A program made the translations under genes and the position numbers. The notes beneath the pieces are model-generated. The model was not told the origin of the DNA. It ran no database searches and saw nothing but the letters and a program-made list of their open reading frames with translations. From Holophagae bacterium (GTDB taxonomy: Bacteria; Acidobacteriota; Thermoanaerobaculia; Thermoanaerobaculales; Sulfomarinibacteraceae), in the NCBI GenBank assembly GCA_003105185.1, contig PQAJ01000142.1, positions 23,046 through 59,790 of the forward strand: a stretch of 36,745 nt of DNA, read 5' to 3'. Position 1 is the stretch's first letter. Every line of letters starts with the position of its first letter. This document shows, in pieces, positions 1-10,864 of this stretch.

Positions 1-261
1 GCCGCGGAGCTGCGCCACCTGCTCGGTGACGTCGCATTCGAGGAGCTGCCCACCGGGGCGATCGGTCTCTACACCTACTACGAGCGGCTCGCCCAGGGGC
101 TGCGCCAGCTGATGTGCGGCGCGCGCAAGTTCTCGCTCGCCCACATCTCACGCGACGACCTCGCCTGCCTGACGCGAGATGCAGCGGAGGTCAGCGGCAT
201 CCGCTACCTGCTGGAGGTGGATCGCGAGGAGGTCGAGGTCATCTTGGACGGCCGCCACTAG
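1..261 (+). CDS. 3' end of an unrecognised gene (partial)
   Basis: Frame 1 is open from the window edge to a TAG at 259-261, giving the last 86 residues of a protein whose start lies outside the window. The fragment is rich in charged residues and Leu, ends with [10 protein letters not shown], and uses GC-rich third positions like the genes downstream. I see no signal peptide, membrane segment or catalytic motif in what is visible, and I do not recognise the family. It ends 227 nt before sucC and that gap holds a plausible sucC promoter, so it is probably a separate transcription unit. Confidence is in the reading frame, not in any function. Confidence 0.55.
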   Translation, partial: AAELRHLLGDVAFEELPTGAIGLYTYYERLAQGLRQLMCGARKFSLAHISRDDLACLTRDAAEVSGIRYLLEVDREEVEVILDGRH

Positions 262-414
262 GGCATAGCCCCTTGTGCACGCGGCGAGGGTCCGGAGATA
301 CGCTCGGTCAGCGGCGCCGGGGAGGGGTACTGGAATCGGAGAGTGGGAGAGTCTTCTCCCGTCATTCTCGGTCGGCTGGAAGCCCGCCGTCCGCGATTCG
401 CTCGTCCCGCTGGC

Positions 415-443
415 TTGCCGCCCGGCGAGTGAACGTGCACAAT
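415..443 (+). promoter_or_regulatory. Putative sigma70-type promoter for sucCD
   Basis: TTGCCG (415-420), a 17-nt spacer, then CACAAT (438-443). It sits 45 nt upstream of the sucC start codon and downstream of the preceding gene's stop. The same TTGCCG-17 nt arrangement occurs upstream of the PPIase operon at 26221-26249. This is a consensus match only. Confidence 0.4.
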
Positions 444-488
444 ACGTGCCGGCTCGTCTCGGCGGGCTCCACTCCGGAGGGAGGCACC

Positions 489-2536
<2,048 letters not shown>

Positions 2537-2560
2537 GAGGGAGGGGGAGGTTGGGTGGAG

Positions 2561-2588
2561 GGCCCGGCGGCAACGCCGGGCCGTTTTC
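2561..2588 (+). terminator. Rho-independent terminator of sucCD
   Basis: A perfect 9-bp stem, GGCCCGGCG (2561-2569) with CGCCGGGCC (2574-2582), closes a GCAA tetraloop and is followed by GTTTTCG. It lies 25 nt after the sucD stop. Confidence 0.85.
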
Positions 2589-2798
2589 GTTTCCGACCGC
2601 CTCGCCAGCGTAGGGTCCTGTGATGGTCGTGACGCTGCAGGCGACCCCCTGCGACCGCGTCCCGGTTTCCTGAGAAGCGGGCGGGGGCCCCGGAGATCCG
2701 GTCGTGTGCTGGGTGCCGCCTGCCGCCCGCACCCCGCGCACGCTCCACCGGTCGTCGCGCGCTCCTCTCGAAATTGAGATTGGATCTGTGTGGACTCG
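2589..2798. other. Intergenic stretch without a recognised gene
   Basis: This separates the sucCD terminator from the promoter of the large secreted-protein block. Both strands were read. Open frames here are extensions of antisense frames and have no ribosome binding site or recognisable protein. No tRNA-like or repeat structure was seen. Confidence 0.6.
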
Positions 2799-2828
2799 TT
2801 GACAGGGTCGCGCGGCAAGGAATATCTT
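2799..2828 (+). promoter_or_regulatory. Strong sigma70-like promoter of the 17-kb secreted-protein block
   Basis: A perfect -35 hexamer TTGACA (2799-2804), an 18-nt spacer and TATCTT (2823-2828). A start about 7 nt further on would give a leader of roughly 50 nt before the ATG at 2887. It is the best promoter match in the window and the only convincing one I found for the following eleven genes. Confidence 0.6.
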
Positions 2829-2886
2829 CTGCTCGACAATCGAATCGAAGAACTCGCCGACGTTGACGAAACAGAGGGAGTCGAAC

Positions 2887-4107
2887 ATGAGACCTGCTGC
2901 CATTCACGTGGTCGGGATCGCTGCCCTGCTGCTGGTTTTCGGACCGTGGACGGCGGTGGCCCAAGAGGAAGAGGGGGGTGGCCGCGATCTGGAAGACATC
3001 CTGAAGGACGTCGTGCGCGATGCTGTCGAAGACCAGGGTTCTTCGAATCTCGGCCGCGTCGCCAGGGTGTCGGTTGTGCGACGGGCGGCGTCGGTGGTCG
3101 ATCTGAGCGTCGATGTCGAGGGGATCAGTGATCCCGGCCGGGTGACGCTGCGCGTCGAGGTCTTTGACTCGGAGTACCGCACCCTCCCCGGGTTCGAGTC
3201 CAGCCACGGCCCGATCCCAGCGGGCGACGGCAGCGTGGCAGTCAGCGTGGTCTACGGTGCAGTAGAGGACGTTCAATCGGTCGGGCTGAAGGTCGGGCTG
3301 GTCGACACCGAGACGCAGAGGATGTTCAGCCGGCGGAAGGCTGCGCTGCCGTGGGAGTGGGGCGGCGGGACAGGGGGTGGAGCGTCAGCGGGGTTGTCGA
3401 CTTTGTCGTCGCGGGGATCGGGTGACCAACCCAGTCGCCAGCCGGTCGTGGTTTCGATCGAACCGAGCCGGGTCGGCGACACGCCAGCGATGGAGATCCC
3501 GACCATCGTAGGGGTTCGCGTGGCGCAGCAGCCGACTCCGATGGCGCAGGGTCCACCGACTGGAGGCACGTCGGCCGCACCGGGTGTGCTCGGGACTGCC
3601 ACGAAGGTCCAGCCAACCGTCGTCGACCTCTACAGCGCGGCCGCGAGGGCGACGTGGACATCGGACGCCGGGCGGCTGACGTTCGGTGGTGAGACGGGTG
3701 ACACCAGGGGCTACGTGCGCGCCCTCGGCGACGCCAAGCTCAACGATGGCCAGGTCCATCACAAGGTGCTCCAGACCCACCCCGCCTTCAAGGACAACGG
3801 CCGGATCGCAGGTGCATTCGCGGTCACCGTCCCGAAGGGTGCGACTGCCGTCTCGGCCGGGGGCGGGTTCCTCCCCAACGTCACGCGATCGGACGGCGTC
3901 AAGGTCGTGGTGAAGATCGGTCGGACCGCCGCGGAGAGCACTGCGGTGGTCAGCAAGATGGTGCGGCCGGCTGACGGGATCGTGAAGATCGCAGGGGCTA
4001 TCCCGGCCGAGATGCAAGGAAAGGACGTCATCCTGACCCTCGAGGTGCAGGCCGGGCCGACATCAACGCAGGACTGGTTCGTGTGGGTGGAGCCGGCGAT
4101 CCGGTGA
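2887..4107 (+). CDS. Secreted protein of unknown function, first gene of the block
   Basis: This 406-residue protein begins with a clear signal peptide (about residues 1-26, hydrophobic core IAALLLVFGPW, cleavage near AVAQ) and then an acidic helix (EEEGGGRDLEDILKDVV). Residues about 50-150 look like a beta-sandwich domain, followed by a Gly/Ser/Pro-rich linker. The C-terminal 150 residues include RATWTSDAGRLTFGG and an NGRIAGAF ... SDGVKVVVKI pattern that resembles NPCBM/jelly-roll carbohydrate-binding modules; that likeness is by eye and weak. ATG 2887 is preferred to the in-frame TTG at 2863 because it follows GAGGGAG and places the signal peptide at the N-terminus. The next gene starts 2 nt after the stop. 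Confidence 0.8.
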   Translation: MRPAAIHVVGIAALLLVFGPWTAVAQEEEGGGRDLEDILKDVVRDAVEDQGSSNLGRVARVSVVRRAASVVDLSVDVEGISDPGRVTLRVEVFDSEYRTLPGFESSHGPIPAGDGSVAVSVVYGAVEDVQSVGLKVGLVDTETQRMFSRRKAALPWEWGGGTGGGASAGLSTLSSRGSGDQPSRQPVVVSIEPSRVGDTPAMEIPTIVGVRVAQQPTPMAQGPPTGGTSAAPGVLGTATKVQPTVVDLYSAAARATWTSDAGRLTFGGETGDTRGYVRALGDAKLNDGQVHHKVLQTHPAFKDNGRIAGAFAVTVPKGATAVSAGGGFLPNVTRSDGVKVVVKIGRTAAESTAVVSKMVRPADGIVKIAGAIPAEMQGKDVILTLEVQAGPTSTQDWFVWVEPAIR

Positions 4108-4108
4108 C

Positions 4109-4828
4109 ATGACCTCTCTGCTCCTCATCCTGGTGATGGCGCAGTCCGCGACTGGGACGCCGAGTTCCGTCGCGGTCAGCCCCGACGTGCTGGCCCCCTA
4201 TCGGCCGGCAGAGCTGACCATCCGAGGTGAGGGCTTCGGGCCCGATTGCAGCGTGCTCACCGGCAGCCCTGGGAAGCTGGTCCCGGTGCACAGTCGGGTG
4301 GTCAGCGACTCCGAGATCGTCGTCGAGCTCGCGGTCGGCTTCGGCCCGAAACCGCCGAGACGGCAGCTCATTGTCGACTGCGGGGGCGGTGGCCGGAGCG
4401 ATCCGCTGTGGCTGACGATCGCGGCGGGAGGCGGCTCGCCAGTGGTGGCGGACTCCGACGCCCAGCCGGCCCTTGATGACGGTGTTGGCACCGGCAGCGG
4501 CTCTGGACTGAGCGAACATCCGCGAATCATCAGGCTCGATCCCGGGGCGATCGCAGCGGGTGAGCCGTTCACCCTGACCGTGGTCGGCGAGGCATTTCAG
4601 GAAGGCGCTGAGGTCGCAGTCCTCGCCAACATCCATGCCGGGACCTCTCGCGAACCCGAGTATCAGCCGGTCGATTTTCCGGCCGAGGTTGCTTCGGACA
4701 CGGTCTTGATCGTGGACTTCGATCGGGGGTTCGCACCCTCGCCGCGGCTCCGCTCGATCACGGTTGTGAATCCGGACGGCGGCCGCAGCCCGCCCATGTA
4801 CCTTGAAGTCACAGGGAGATTGCCATGA
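4109..4828 (+). CDS. Probable secreted protein with two IPT/TIG-like beta domains
   Basis: A 239-residue product with a short hydrophobic N-terminus (TSLLLILVMAQSATG) that could serve as a signal peptide. Two copies of an immunoglobulin-like IPT/TIG pattern follow. The first has P-x-x-L-x-P-x-x-P-A-E-L-T-I-R-G-E-G-F (about residues 20-100). The second starts near residue 135 (PRIIRLDPGAIAAGEPFTLT) and ends with VVNPDGGRSPPMYLEV, the usual TIG ending. Such domains serve in cell-surface and adhesion proteins. The Ser/Gly-rich linker between them is probably flexible. The gene starts just after the previous stop and its own stop overlaps the next start (ATGA), so it is translated as part of the block. 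Confidence 0.75.
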   Translation: MTSLLLILVMAQSATGTPSSVAVSPDVLAPYRPAELTIRGEGFGPDCSVLTGSPGKLVPVHSRVVSDSEIVVELAVGFGPKPPRRQLIVDCGGGGRSDPLWLTIAAGGGSPVVADSDAQPALDDGVGTGSGSGLSEHPRIIRLDPGAIAAGEPFTLTVVGEAFQEGAEVAVLANIHAGTSREPEYQPVDFPAEVASDTVLIVDFDRGFAPSPRLRSITVVNPDGGRSPPMYLEVTGRLP

Positions 4829-6267
4829 AACGATGCGCCGTCACGATCCTGCTCGTCGGTCTCGTCGCACTGTCGGCGGCTTCGGAGGAAGTCCGAACGC
4901 TCAAGCTCTCCCCGGGCTTTGTTTCGAAGATCCAAGCCGCACAGCAGCAGCGCGACCAGGCGGTGTCGCGCGGCGGCCAGGGGCCGGCTGCGGTCGCCCT
5001 GCCGCTCGCCGATCTCGTCACGATCTCGCAGCTGAACCGGTTCGAAGGCGTCGGGTACGGTGACCTCTGCCGGCTGAGCACCAACGTCTACCCGGACGTC
5101 AACGCGGACTCGGGCATCTACTACTACTACCCCGCGCGCTGGTACCTCCACTTCGAGCCCGAGGAGGGCGGCTACCACCTGCGGATCGAGTACAAGGCGA
5201 GCTCGACGGGCGCTAACAGCGTTCTGCTGACGGCCCAGCTGACGCCGGGGTACGACCAGCACGATCTGGCGGTGCTGCAGGCCCTGCTCGACGAGTACCT
5301 GCGCTCGCAGGGAAATCAGCGGGTCCGCCCGAAGCTGCTGCCGTTGCCGGCGACTCCCGAGGCTCGGTTCCAGCTCGCGAGCTGGGACATCGAGGAGGTG
5401 ACGGTCAACGCCATCGAGCCGGACACCAACACGATCCATCTGTCGATCACCGCCGACGTCCCGACCAAGGAGCTGGTGACGTCGACCCTGCTCCACGAGG
5501 GGCTCCCCGGTTCGGTGACCCTGGTGCCGGACGTGTGGAGCGACCTGCAGACGCTGACCTCGCCGGTCGAGGGCTATGCGGAGATCCGCCTCGCTGACAT
5601 CACCGGGGGACCGACCCTGAGGTGGCCGACGACGACCTCGGGTGGGCAGGCCGAGCTCGTCAACGAGTGGCCGTTCGACATGCGGCTGTCCTATCTCGTG
5701 TACCTGCTCAGGGACCGCGACGGCGGCCTCCGGCTCCGCGGCTGGGGTCTCGGCGATCGGGTGCTCGGCCCGAAGGACACCGCGAGGATCCCCTTGTCTG
5801 CCCTCAACAGGGAGTTTGGTTCGGACTCCGCAGTCGATGCCCGATTCGTGGCCACGCTGGTTCGCAGCGAGGACGTGGGACGCAGCGTGATCGACGCCTG
5901 TACGGGCGGGGTCGGTGCGCTTCCCGTCGAGAATCTGGTCATCGACATCATGCAGCCCGAGGCGCTCTTCGAGCAGTACTCCATCTACCGGGTGGCGGTC
6001 GAGGTGCGGTCGGCTCACTTCGACCCGGAAGGCAGGCAGGTGGTCACGCGGAGCTACGTCCTCGACGGCGCCGAAACTCCGTTCACCGCCGATCCTCTGT
6101 ACCTGTGGGAGGACCAGGCCGGGGGAGACCTCTACCAGTATCGGGTCGGCGTGGTGACCAATGACGGCGTCACCCACGCCGACGAGAGCTGGCGGCGGCC
6201 GGGGAGCTTCCTGCCCTACACGATCAACATCGGCAGCGACGTGGTCGAGGCGGTGCTCGCCGAATGA
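4825..6267 (+). CDS. Secreted protein of the block family, member 1 (divergent)
   Basis: A 480-residue protein with a signal peptide (MKRCAVTILLVGLVALSAAS). Function not recognised. Near residues 98-150 it has a YYYYPARWYLHFEPEEGGY pattern, then a strand and an AQLTPGYDQHDLAVLQALL helix. This matches the layout of the YYYLP...GGxLHFL...helix domain in the four larger proteins downstream (7347-17955). The last 100 residues (PVENLVIDIM ... YQYRVGVVTNDGVTHADESW) also resemble their C-terminal domain. I therefore place it as a distant member of the same family; this is inference from by-eye alignment. It overlaps both neighbours by ATGA. No catalytic motif is visible and it is predicted to be mostly beta structure. 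Confidence 0.75.
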   Translation: MKRCAVTILLVGLVALSAASEEVRTLKLSPGFVSKIQAAQQQRDQAVSRGGQGPAAVALPLADLVTISQLNRFEGVGYGDLCRLSTNVYPDVNADSGIYYYYPARWYLHFEPEEGGYHLRIEYKASSTGANSVLLTAQLTPGYDQHDLAVLQALLDEYLRSQGNQRVRPKLLPLPATPEARFQLASWDIEEVTVNAIEPDTNTIHLSITADVPTKELVTSTLLHEGLPGSVTLVPDVWSDLQTLTSPVEGYAEIRLADITGGPTLRWPTTTSGGQAELVNEWPFDMRLSYLVYLLRDRDGGLRLRGWGLGDRVLGPKDTARIPLSALNREFGSDSAVDARFVATLVRSEDVGRSVIDACTGGVGALPVENLVIDIMQPEALFEQYSIYRVAVEVRSAHFDPEGRQVVTRSYVLDGAETPFTADPLYLWEDQAGGDLYQYRVGVVTNDGVTHADESWRRPGSFLPYTINIGSDVVEAVLAE

Positions 6268-7328
6268 GGGTTCTCTGGGCAGTGGTCGGTCTGCTGGTGG
6301 TCGCTGCGACCCCGATCGCGGCGTGGCCGGTGCTGTCGGAAGGCCGTGAGACCGCGGTCGGGTGGTGTTACCCGGACCACGAGAAGCCGCAGCTGTGGTG
6401 GCTCTCGCCGGATGCGGTGGACGTCAAGACCGACGGCGGCCATCCGGCGGTTCACCTCACGGTCTTCAGCTACCTGGGCGTCCGGGAGACAGGGGACATC
6501 GGGCGATCCAAGACCGGCGCCGTGCTGCAGTTCACGCTGGTGCTGCCTTCTGCCGCCGGCCGGCTGGCCGAAGCAGAGAGGTTGCTGGGCTCTCGGGCGG
6601 AGGTCCGTCCCCTCGTCCCCGAGCAGATCGACGCTGAGGTCGTGTTCGCAGGCGTCACCTCGCCCCGGCACGCGACCGAGACCGAGACCCAGACCGAGGC
6701 CGAAGGCGACACGAGTGAGCCAGGCGCCTGGACTGAGCGCCGGTTTGCGCTGCGGCTGACCCCGGAGGAGACCGCGGTGGTGGCCGACGCGTGGGAGCAC
6801 GGCTCGGTGATCCTGTCGGTGAACCTGGTGGCATCGGCGACAGCGCTGGCGGCGCGTCCGTCGCGCGGCCAAGAACCTGAGCCCGGGCTGACACCAATCC
6901 TCACCGACGCGATCCCGATCACGATCGATCCGGCCGCCGATTATTCCGCGGTCCGGGTCCTCGAGCTCGATGCGACCATGCCTGCGGCCTACACCTCGCT
7001 CGAGCTCGGCTGCGCCGAGCTGGCATCTTCCGGAAGCCTCTCCGATCTGTCGCGGGTGATCGCGGTCGTGGGGGCCGAGGCGATGAACGGCGACACCATC
7101 GACCAGGAGGTCCGGTTCTCCAGTGGTTCGCCGCCGGTGCAGGTGGCGAGGTTCGATCGGGCGGTGCGCCTCGAGCACGGCTACCGGCTGCGGATCGCCC
7201 GGGTCTATGCAACCGGCGCCGTGGAGGAAGAGCCGGCGCGCCGGGTCGAGGTGTGGCAGGGGTTCATCGACATCTGCAGCGTCGCCGCGGGCGGTGTCAC
7301 CGGTCTCGACCCGCGGCTCCTGTACTAG
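6264..7328 (+). CDS. Secreted protein of the block family, member 2 (short form)
   Basis: A 354-residue product with a signal peptide (RVLWAVVGLLVVAATPIAA, cleaved about residue 20). It seems to be a reduced family member. The N-terminal half has QLWWLSPDAVDVKTDGGHP and then [20 protein letters not shown], parallel to YYLPDxPxVAxDxxGxPQF and GGxLHFLxxYxxxxxxxxxxE in the larger proteins. The C-terminal HGYRLRIARVYATGAVEEEP parallels their GYxYSFDWRxYGGRRVSAGP. The central helical region and one beta domain of the longer members appear to be missing. Translation is coupled to the preceding gene by ATGA. Function unknown. Confidence 0.72.
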   Translation: MRVLWAVVGLLVVAATPIAAWPVLSEGRETAVGWCYPDHEKPQLWWLSPDAVDVKTDGGHPAVHLTVFSYLGVRETGDIGRSKTGAVLQFTLVLPSAAGRLAEAERLLGSRAEVRPLVPEQIDAEVVFAGVTSPRHATETETQTEAEGDTSEPGAWTERRFALRLTPEETAVVADAWEHGSVILSVNLVASATALAARPSRGQEPEPGLTPILTDAIPITIDPAADYSAVRVLELDATMPAAYTSLELGCAELASSGSLSDLSRVIAVVGAEAMNGDTIDQEVRFSSGSPPVQVARFDRAVRLEHGYRLRIARVYATGAVEEEPARRVEVWQGFIDICSVAAGGVTGLDPRLLY

Positions 7329-7346
7329 TGGCGTGCGGAGGGAGAG

Positions 7347-9155
7347 ATGACGCAACGAATCATGGTGGTCGCTGCTTCGGTGGTCGTGCTGGTCATCGCC
7401 ACGCCGGCGTTGGGGCTCGTCTGGTACGACGTCGGCCGGCTGACGATCGACGGCGTCGAGCTCTTCCAGGACGCCGATCAGCCGAACGAGTACTACTACC
7501 TGCCGCCGGCGCCGACCCTGGCGGTGGACGCGAACGGCAACCCGAAGCTGCTGTGCGTGAAGTACATCGATCCCGAGGGCAAGGCCTCAGGTGGCCTTCT
7601 GCACCTGCTGGCGTCGCTCGAGCTCCCCGCCGACCGAGTGGCCGAGCTCGAGGAGCAGCTGAAGGAGAAGCGGCCGGGGGCGCGAGTCGTCGGCGCGCTC
7701 AGCCTGGTCGAGGCCAGGGCCGAGGAAGGCCAGCCGGTGCCGGCCTCGTTCCAGGTCGTGTCCGCGGTGCTCTCCGACACGGCGGCGGGCGGTTTCACGC
7801 GCTCGGTGATCACCTCCGGGCACGCCCCGCTCACGGCGGGGAGCCGGGCGGCCGTGGCGGCGAGCCTCGACGCGCGCGGCGCGACCCTGCTCTTCGACTC
7901 GCTAGCCGGCGTCACGTCGGATGTATCGGTCAGCATCGCCGCCGAGTACGAGGCCAGGGTCCGTGGCTACAACGCCACCGTGTCGGCCGAGGTCGCGACC
8001 ATTTACGAGCACCTCTCGGCGGTGCTCAACCGTCAGCAGGGGTACGAGAAGCGCGAGCTGCGGCAGGTCGTCGACGAGCTGTACCACGACAACGTCATCC
8101 AGATCGAGGTCTTCGACCGGACCAAGAGCCTGGGACTGGAGGCGTCGACGGTAGAGGGCATCCTCAGCCTGGTCACCGACAAGATCGTCACCCTGATGTT
8201 CGATCACCAGACCGGGCTCGCCAAGATGCCGGAGCGCGAGGTGGCGGTGGAGAAGGGCCAGATCAAGGGCCGCCAGGAGCGCGGCGCGTTCGTCAAGTGG
8301 TTCGCCGGGACGGGCGACCAGCCGTACTACACCGACGACCAGTTCGTGATGAAGAGCCGGGAGGACATCCGCCGCACCACCTTCTCCCTCAACCTTGCCT
8401 ACGACACCACGGTGCGGATGCCGGTCTACCTCTCCGGCAACATGGGCGGCCTCTACGCTGCGCACCGGAACAACCCGGACATCTTCCGGGTCGTCAACCT
8501 GGGTGACCCGTCGTTCCAGGTGCGCGAGGTTCGCTTCGTGCTCGACGGCGATTGGGCGGCCGCGTTCGAGGGCCTCGTCAACTGGGTTTCGGTGCAGCTC
8601 GTCAAGGAGTACGAGGGCGGCCAGCCTGCGGTCGATGCCCAGGCACAGCTGACCGCCAAGGATGTCGGCGAGGGCCAGCTTGACCGGGTGCTGACGTACC
8701 CCCGTCTCGGAGTCAGTGGGCCGGAGTGGTTGGGCTACCGCTACCGCGTCAGCTGGAGCCTGCTCCGCAAAGGGACGATCAGCCAGCCGAACGCCGAGGG
8801 CTGGACGGCCTCGTCGGAGCCGGTGGTCACGCTCCGGCCGCCGCTCGCGATGAGCGTGGTCGAGCTGGAGGTTGACCGCGACGCCATGATCGACCGCGGC
8901 GTGCGGGTGGGCGTGGTCGAGATTCGATCGCGGGTGGCGGGCGCCGTGGGCACCCAGCGTGTGACGGTGCTCCGCGTGACGGACGCCGAGTCGGTTGTTT
9001 CCGTGAGCGCGATCCACGATCCCGGCTCCCAGCCCGAGGTGCGGGTGACTTGGATTGCCGCCACCGGTGGCGGCCGGAGGGAAGGGGAGTGGCTCGGTAT
9101 GGCCGCAGGCTACCTGTGGGTCGAGGTGCCGGACCTGAGCGGAGGGCTGTCGTGA
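7347..9155 (+). CDS. Secreted protein of the block family, member 3
   Basis: 602 residues with a signal peptide (QRIMVVAASVVVLVIATPALG). Domain order by eye: an N-terminal beta domain with EYYYLPPAPTLAVDANGNP (about 48-66) and GGLLHLL (82-88); a second module with SGHAPLTAGSRAAVAASLDARGA (157-179); a helical part ending DELYHDNVIQIEVFD (243-257); and a third domain with LSGNMGGLYAAHRNNPDIF (362-380) and NLGDPSFQVREVRF (384-397). A WLGYRYRVSWSL C-terminal domain follows. I know no family with this set. GGAGGGAG lies before the ATG. The stop overlaps the GTG start of the next gene. No enzyme motif is apparent; a structural or binding role in the envelope is the simplest guess. Confidence 0.85.
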   Translation: MTQRIMVVAASVVVLVIATPALGLVWYDVGRLTIDGVELFQDADQPNEYYYLPPAPTLAVDANGNPKLLCVKYIDPEGKASGGLLHLLASLELPADRVAELEEQLKEKRPGARVVGALSLVEARAEEGQPVPASFQVVSAVLSDTAAGGFTRSVITSGHAPLTAGSRAAVAASLDARGATLLFDSLAGVTSDVSVSIAAEYEARVRGYNATVSAEVATIYEHLSAVLNRQQGYEKRELRQVVDELYHDNVIQIEVFDRTKSLGLEASTVEGILSLVTDKIVTLMFDHQTGLAKMPEREVAVEKGQIKGRQERGAFVKWFAGTGDQPYYTDDQFVMKSREDIRRTTFSLNLAYDTTVRMPVYLSGNMGGLYAAHRNNPDIFRVVNLGDPSFQVREVRFVLDGDWAAAFEGLVNWVSVQLVKEYEGGQPAVDAQAQLTAKDVGEGQLDRVLTYPRLGVSGPEWLGYRYRVSWSLLRKGTISQPNAEGWTASSEPVVTLRPPLAMSVVELEVDRDAMIDRGVRVGVVEIRSRVAGAVGTQRVTVLRVTDAESVVSVSAIHDPGSQPEVRVTWIAATGGGRREGEWLGMAAGYLWVEVPDLSGGLS

Positions 9156-10864
9156 GTCGCCACTGCCGCTGGCTGGCCGCCGTGCTGCTCGTCACGGCCA
9201 CGGCCGCGGCGCAGGAGGTGCTGCTCGATCGGTCGCTCTCGGTTGCGGGCGTCACCGTTTTCGCCTCCCGGACCGATCCCCAGGGCTGGTACTACTTGCC
9301 CGACGAGCCGCGGATCGCGACCGGCGAGCAGGGCCTGCCCGAGTTCTCGCTCGTCAAGTACGTGCTGCCGGCCGAGGCCAGCGGCGGTGGCGCGCGCGGC
9401 ATCACCTCCGCCCAGGGGGGCGGCGTCCTTCACTTCCTCGCCACCTACGGCGTGACCGAAGCTCGGCTGGCACGCGCGGAGGCGGCGCTGCGCGCCCTCG
9501 ATGACCACCGGGAGGACCGGATCCTGGGGCCGATCCAGTACCGCGCCGGCTCGTTCGCGCTGGTGTCGTCGGTGGCCGCCACCGACGGCGGCATGGCGCG
9601 GCGGGTCACCGGCGCCGGCCGCGCGCCGCTGCTCGAGGGCGGCAAGGTGGCGGTGTCGGCCGGCCTCACACCGGAGGGCGCCACCTTTCTCGAGCGCTCG
9701 CTCGAGATGGAGAACCCGGACATCTCCCTGGCCTTCTCGATGGAGATCGAGGGCTACCGGTCGCCGTACGAGGCGGACCTGGTGGTCGACTGGGACCGGG
9801 TGTTCGCGCACCAGGAGCTCGAGGCGCGGGCCAAGATCGTCTACGTCGGCGTCGAGGTTGACATGCTGATCGACGAGATGGTCACCAACGGCGCCATCCG
9901 GGTCGAGGTCAAGGGTGAGAGCTCGTCGATGGAGGCGCTGCTCGACTCGGCCTACGCCAAGGTCACCGAGATGCTGTTCGACCCGGCGCCGCCAGCGCAG
10001 GCGGAGCAGGGGGACGCCGGCGACCTCGGCAACGTCGTCGGCCAGCTTCTGGGCAGTGTGCGCCGGTCGACCGTGGATCTCTTTGCCGGCTACCAGCTGA
10101 CCCGCGTCAAGCGCAGCGGCACCGCGCGGATCAGCCTCCGTCAGCAGCGAGCCGAGCCGCTGTTCGTGCTGCTGACGGGCAACGTCGGGCCGCTGGCGCG
10201 GCAGTGGCGCGGCGACTCGCGCTTCTTCCGATCGATCAACCTCGAGGATCCGGCGTTTCGGACCCGCGAGGTGACCTTCTCCTTCGACGGCGACGCCGCC
10301 GACTTCGCGAAGGTGGTCAACCACCTGGTCGTCCAGCTTCGCAAGCGGCACGGCGACGGCTCGGAGACGATGCATGAGGGCGTGCTCGACCCCGCGACCA
10401 TCGCCGAGGCCGGCAACCGGCTGGTGTTCGCCTACGGATGGTCGGGCGAGGCCAGCCAGCAGGCGTGGCTCGGCTACGAGTGGCGCGCGGTCTGGAGCTT
10501 CCGCGGCGGCCGCTCGCACGACACCGGCTGGCAGGCCGCGGACGCGTTCGCGGTCGCGCTGAGGCCGCCGTACGAGGTCCGCACGATTCTCTTTGACGGC
10601 GAGCCGGAGACGCTGGAGAGCGCCGGGGTCAGGTCGGTGCTGGCCCGCATCGAGTGGGACTTCCTGGGCGAGGCGAAGAGCGAGCTGGTGACCTTGCGGC
10701 AGGGTCACTGGAGCGACGAGCTGGAGCTGGTGCTGGCGGCCGACAACCCCACCTACTCGGTGTTCCTGCAGTGGCATTTGCAGGACGGCTCGCAGCCGAG
10801 CCGCGGCCCCTGGGTCGAGGAGTCCGGGGTTGTCTACATCGACGAGCTTCCGGAGGCGAGGTAG
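9152..10864 (+). CDS. Secreted protein of the block family, member 4
   Basis: 570 residues starting at GTG 9152, which overlaps the previous stop (GTGA). This start puts the signal peptide (SRHCRWLAAVLLVTATAAAQ) at the N-terminus; the frame stays open upstream but only as a shadow of the preceding gene. It shows all family landmarks in order: GWYYLPDEPRI (45-55), GGGVLHFLATYG (89-100), GAGRAPLLEGGKVAVSAGLTPEGA, the helical DEMVTNGAIRVEVKGE, GNVGPLARQWRGDSRFFRSI, LEDPAFRTREVTFSFDGD, then YGWSGEASQQAWLGYEWRAV and a C-terminal GPWVEESGVVYIDE. A perfect 20-bp palindrome follows the stop. Function unknown. Confidence 0.85.
   Translation: MSRHCRWLAAVLLVTATAAAQEVLLDRSLSVAGVTVFASRTDPQGWYYLPDEPRIATGEQGLPEFSLVKYVLPAEASGGGARGITSAQGGGVLHFLATYGVTEARLARAEAALRALDDHREDRILGPIQYRAGSFALVSSVAATDGGMARRVTGAGRAPLLEGGKVAVSAGLTPEGATFLERSLEMENPDISLAFSMEIEGYRSPYEADLVVDWDRVFAHQELEARAKIVYVGVEVDMLIDEMVTNGAIRVEVKGESSSMEALLDSAYAKVTEMLFDPAPPAQAEQGDAGDLGNVVGQLLGSVRRSTVDLFAGYQLTRVKRSGTARISLRQQRAEPLFVLLTGNVGPLARQWRGDSRFFRSINLEDPAFRTREVTFSFDGDAADFAKVVNHLVVQLRKRHGDGSETMHEGVLDPATIAEAGNRLVFAYGWSGEASQQAWLGYEWRAVWSFRGGRSHDTGWQAADAFAVALRPPYEVRTILFDGEPETLESAGVRSVLARIEWDFLGEAKSELVTLRQGHWSDELELVLAADNPTYSVFLQWHLQDGSQPSRGPWVEESGVVYIDELPEAR

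Noticed and set aside
345-360. Small hairpin GGGAGA-GTCT-TCTCCC as a terminator of the first partial gene.
   Set aside because: The stem is only 6 bp, there is no T tract and it lies about 85 nt after the stop.
114-488. N-terminal extension of sucC to the earlier in-frame start.
   Set aside because: The extra residues are Arg/Gly-rich, overlap the preceding gene and the promoter, and SucC homology begins exactly at 489.
9110-10777. A 555-codon minus-strand frame opposite the member at 9152.
   Set aside because: The sense frame has a signal peptide and family motifs; the antisense product has a shadow-type composition rich in His, Arg and Val.
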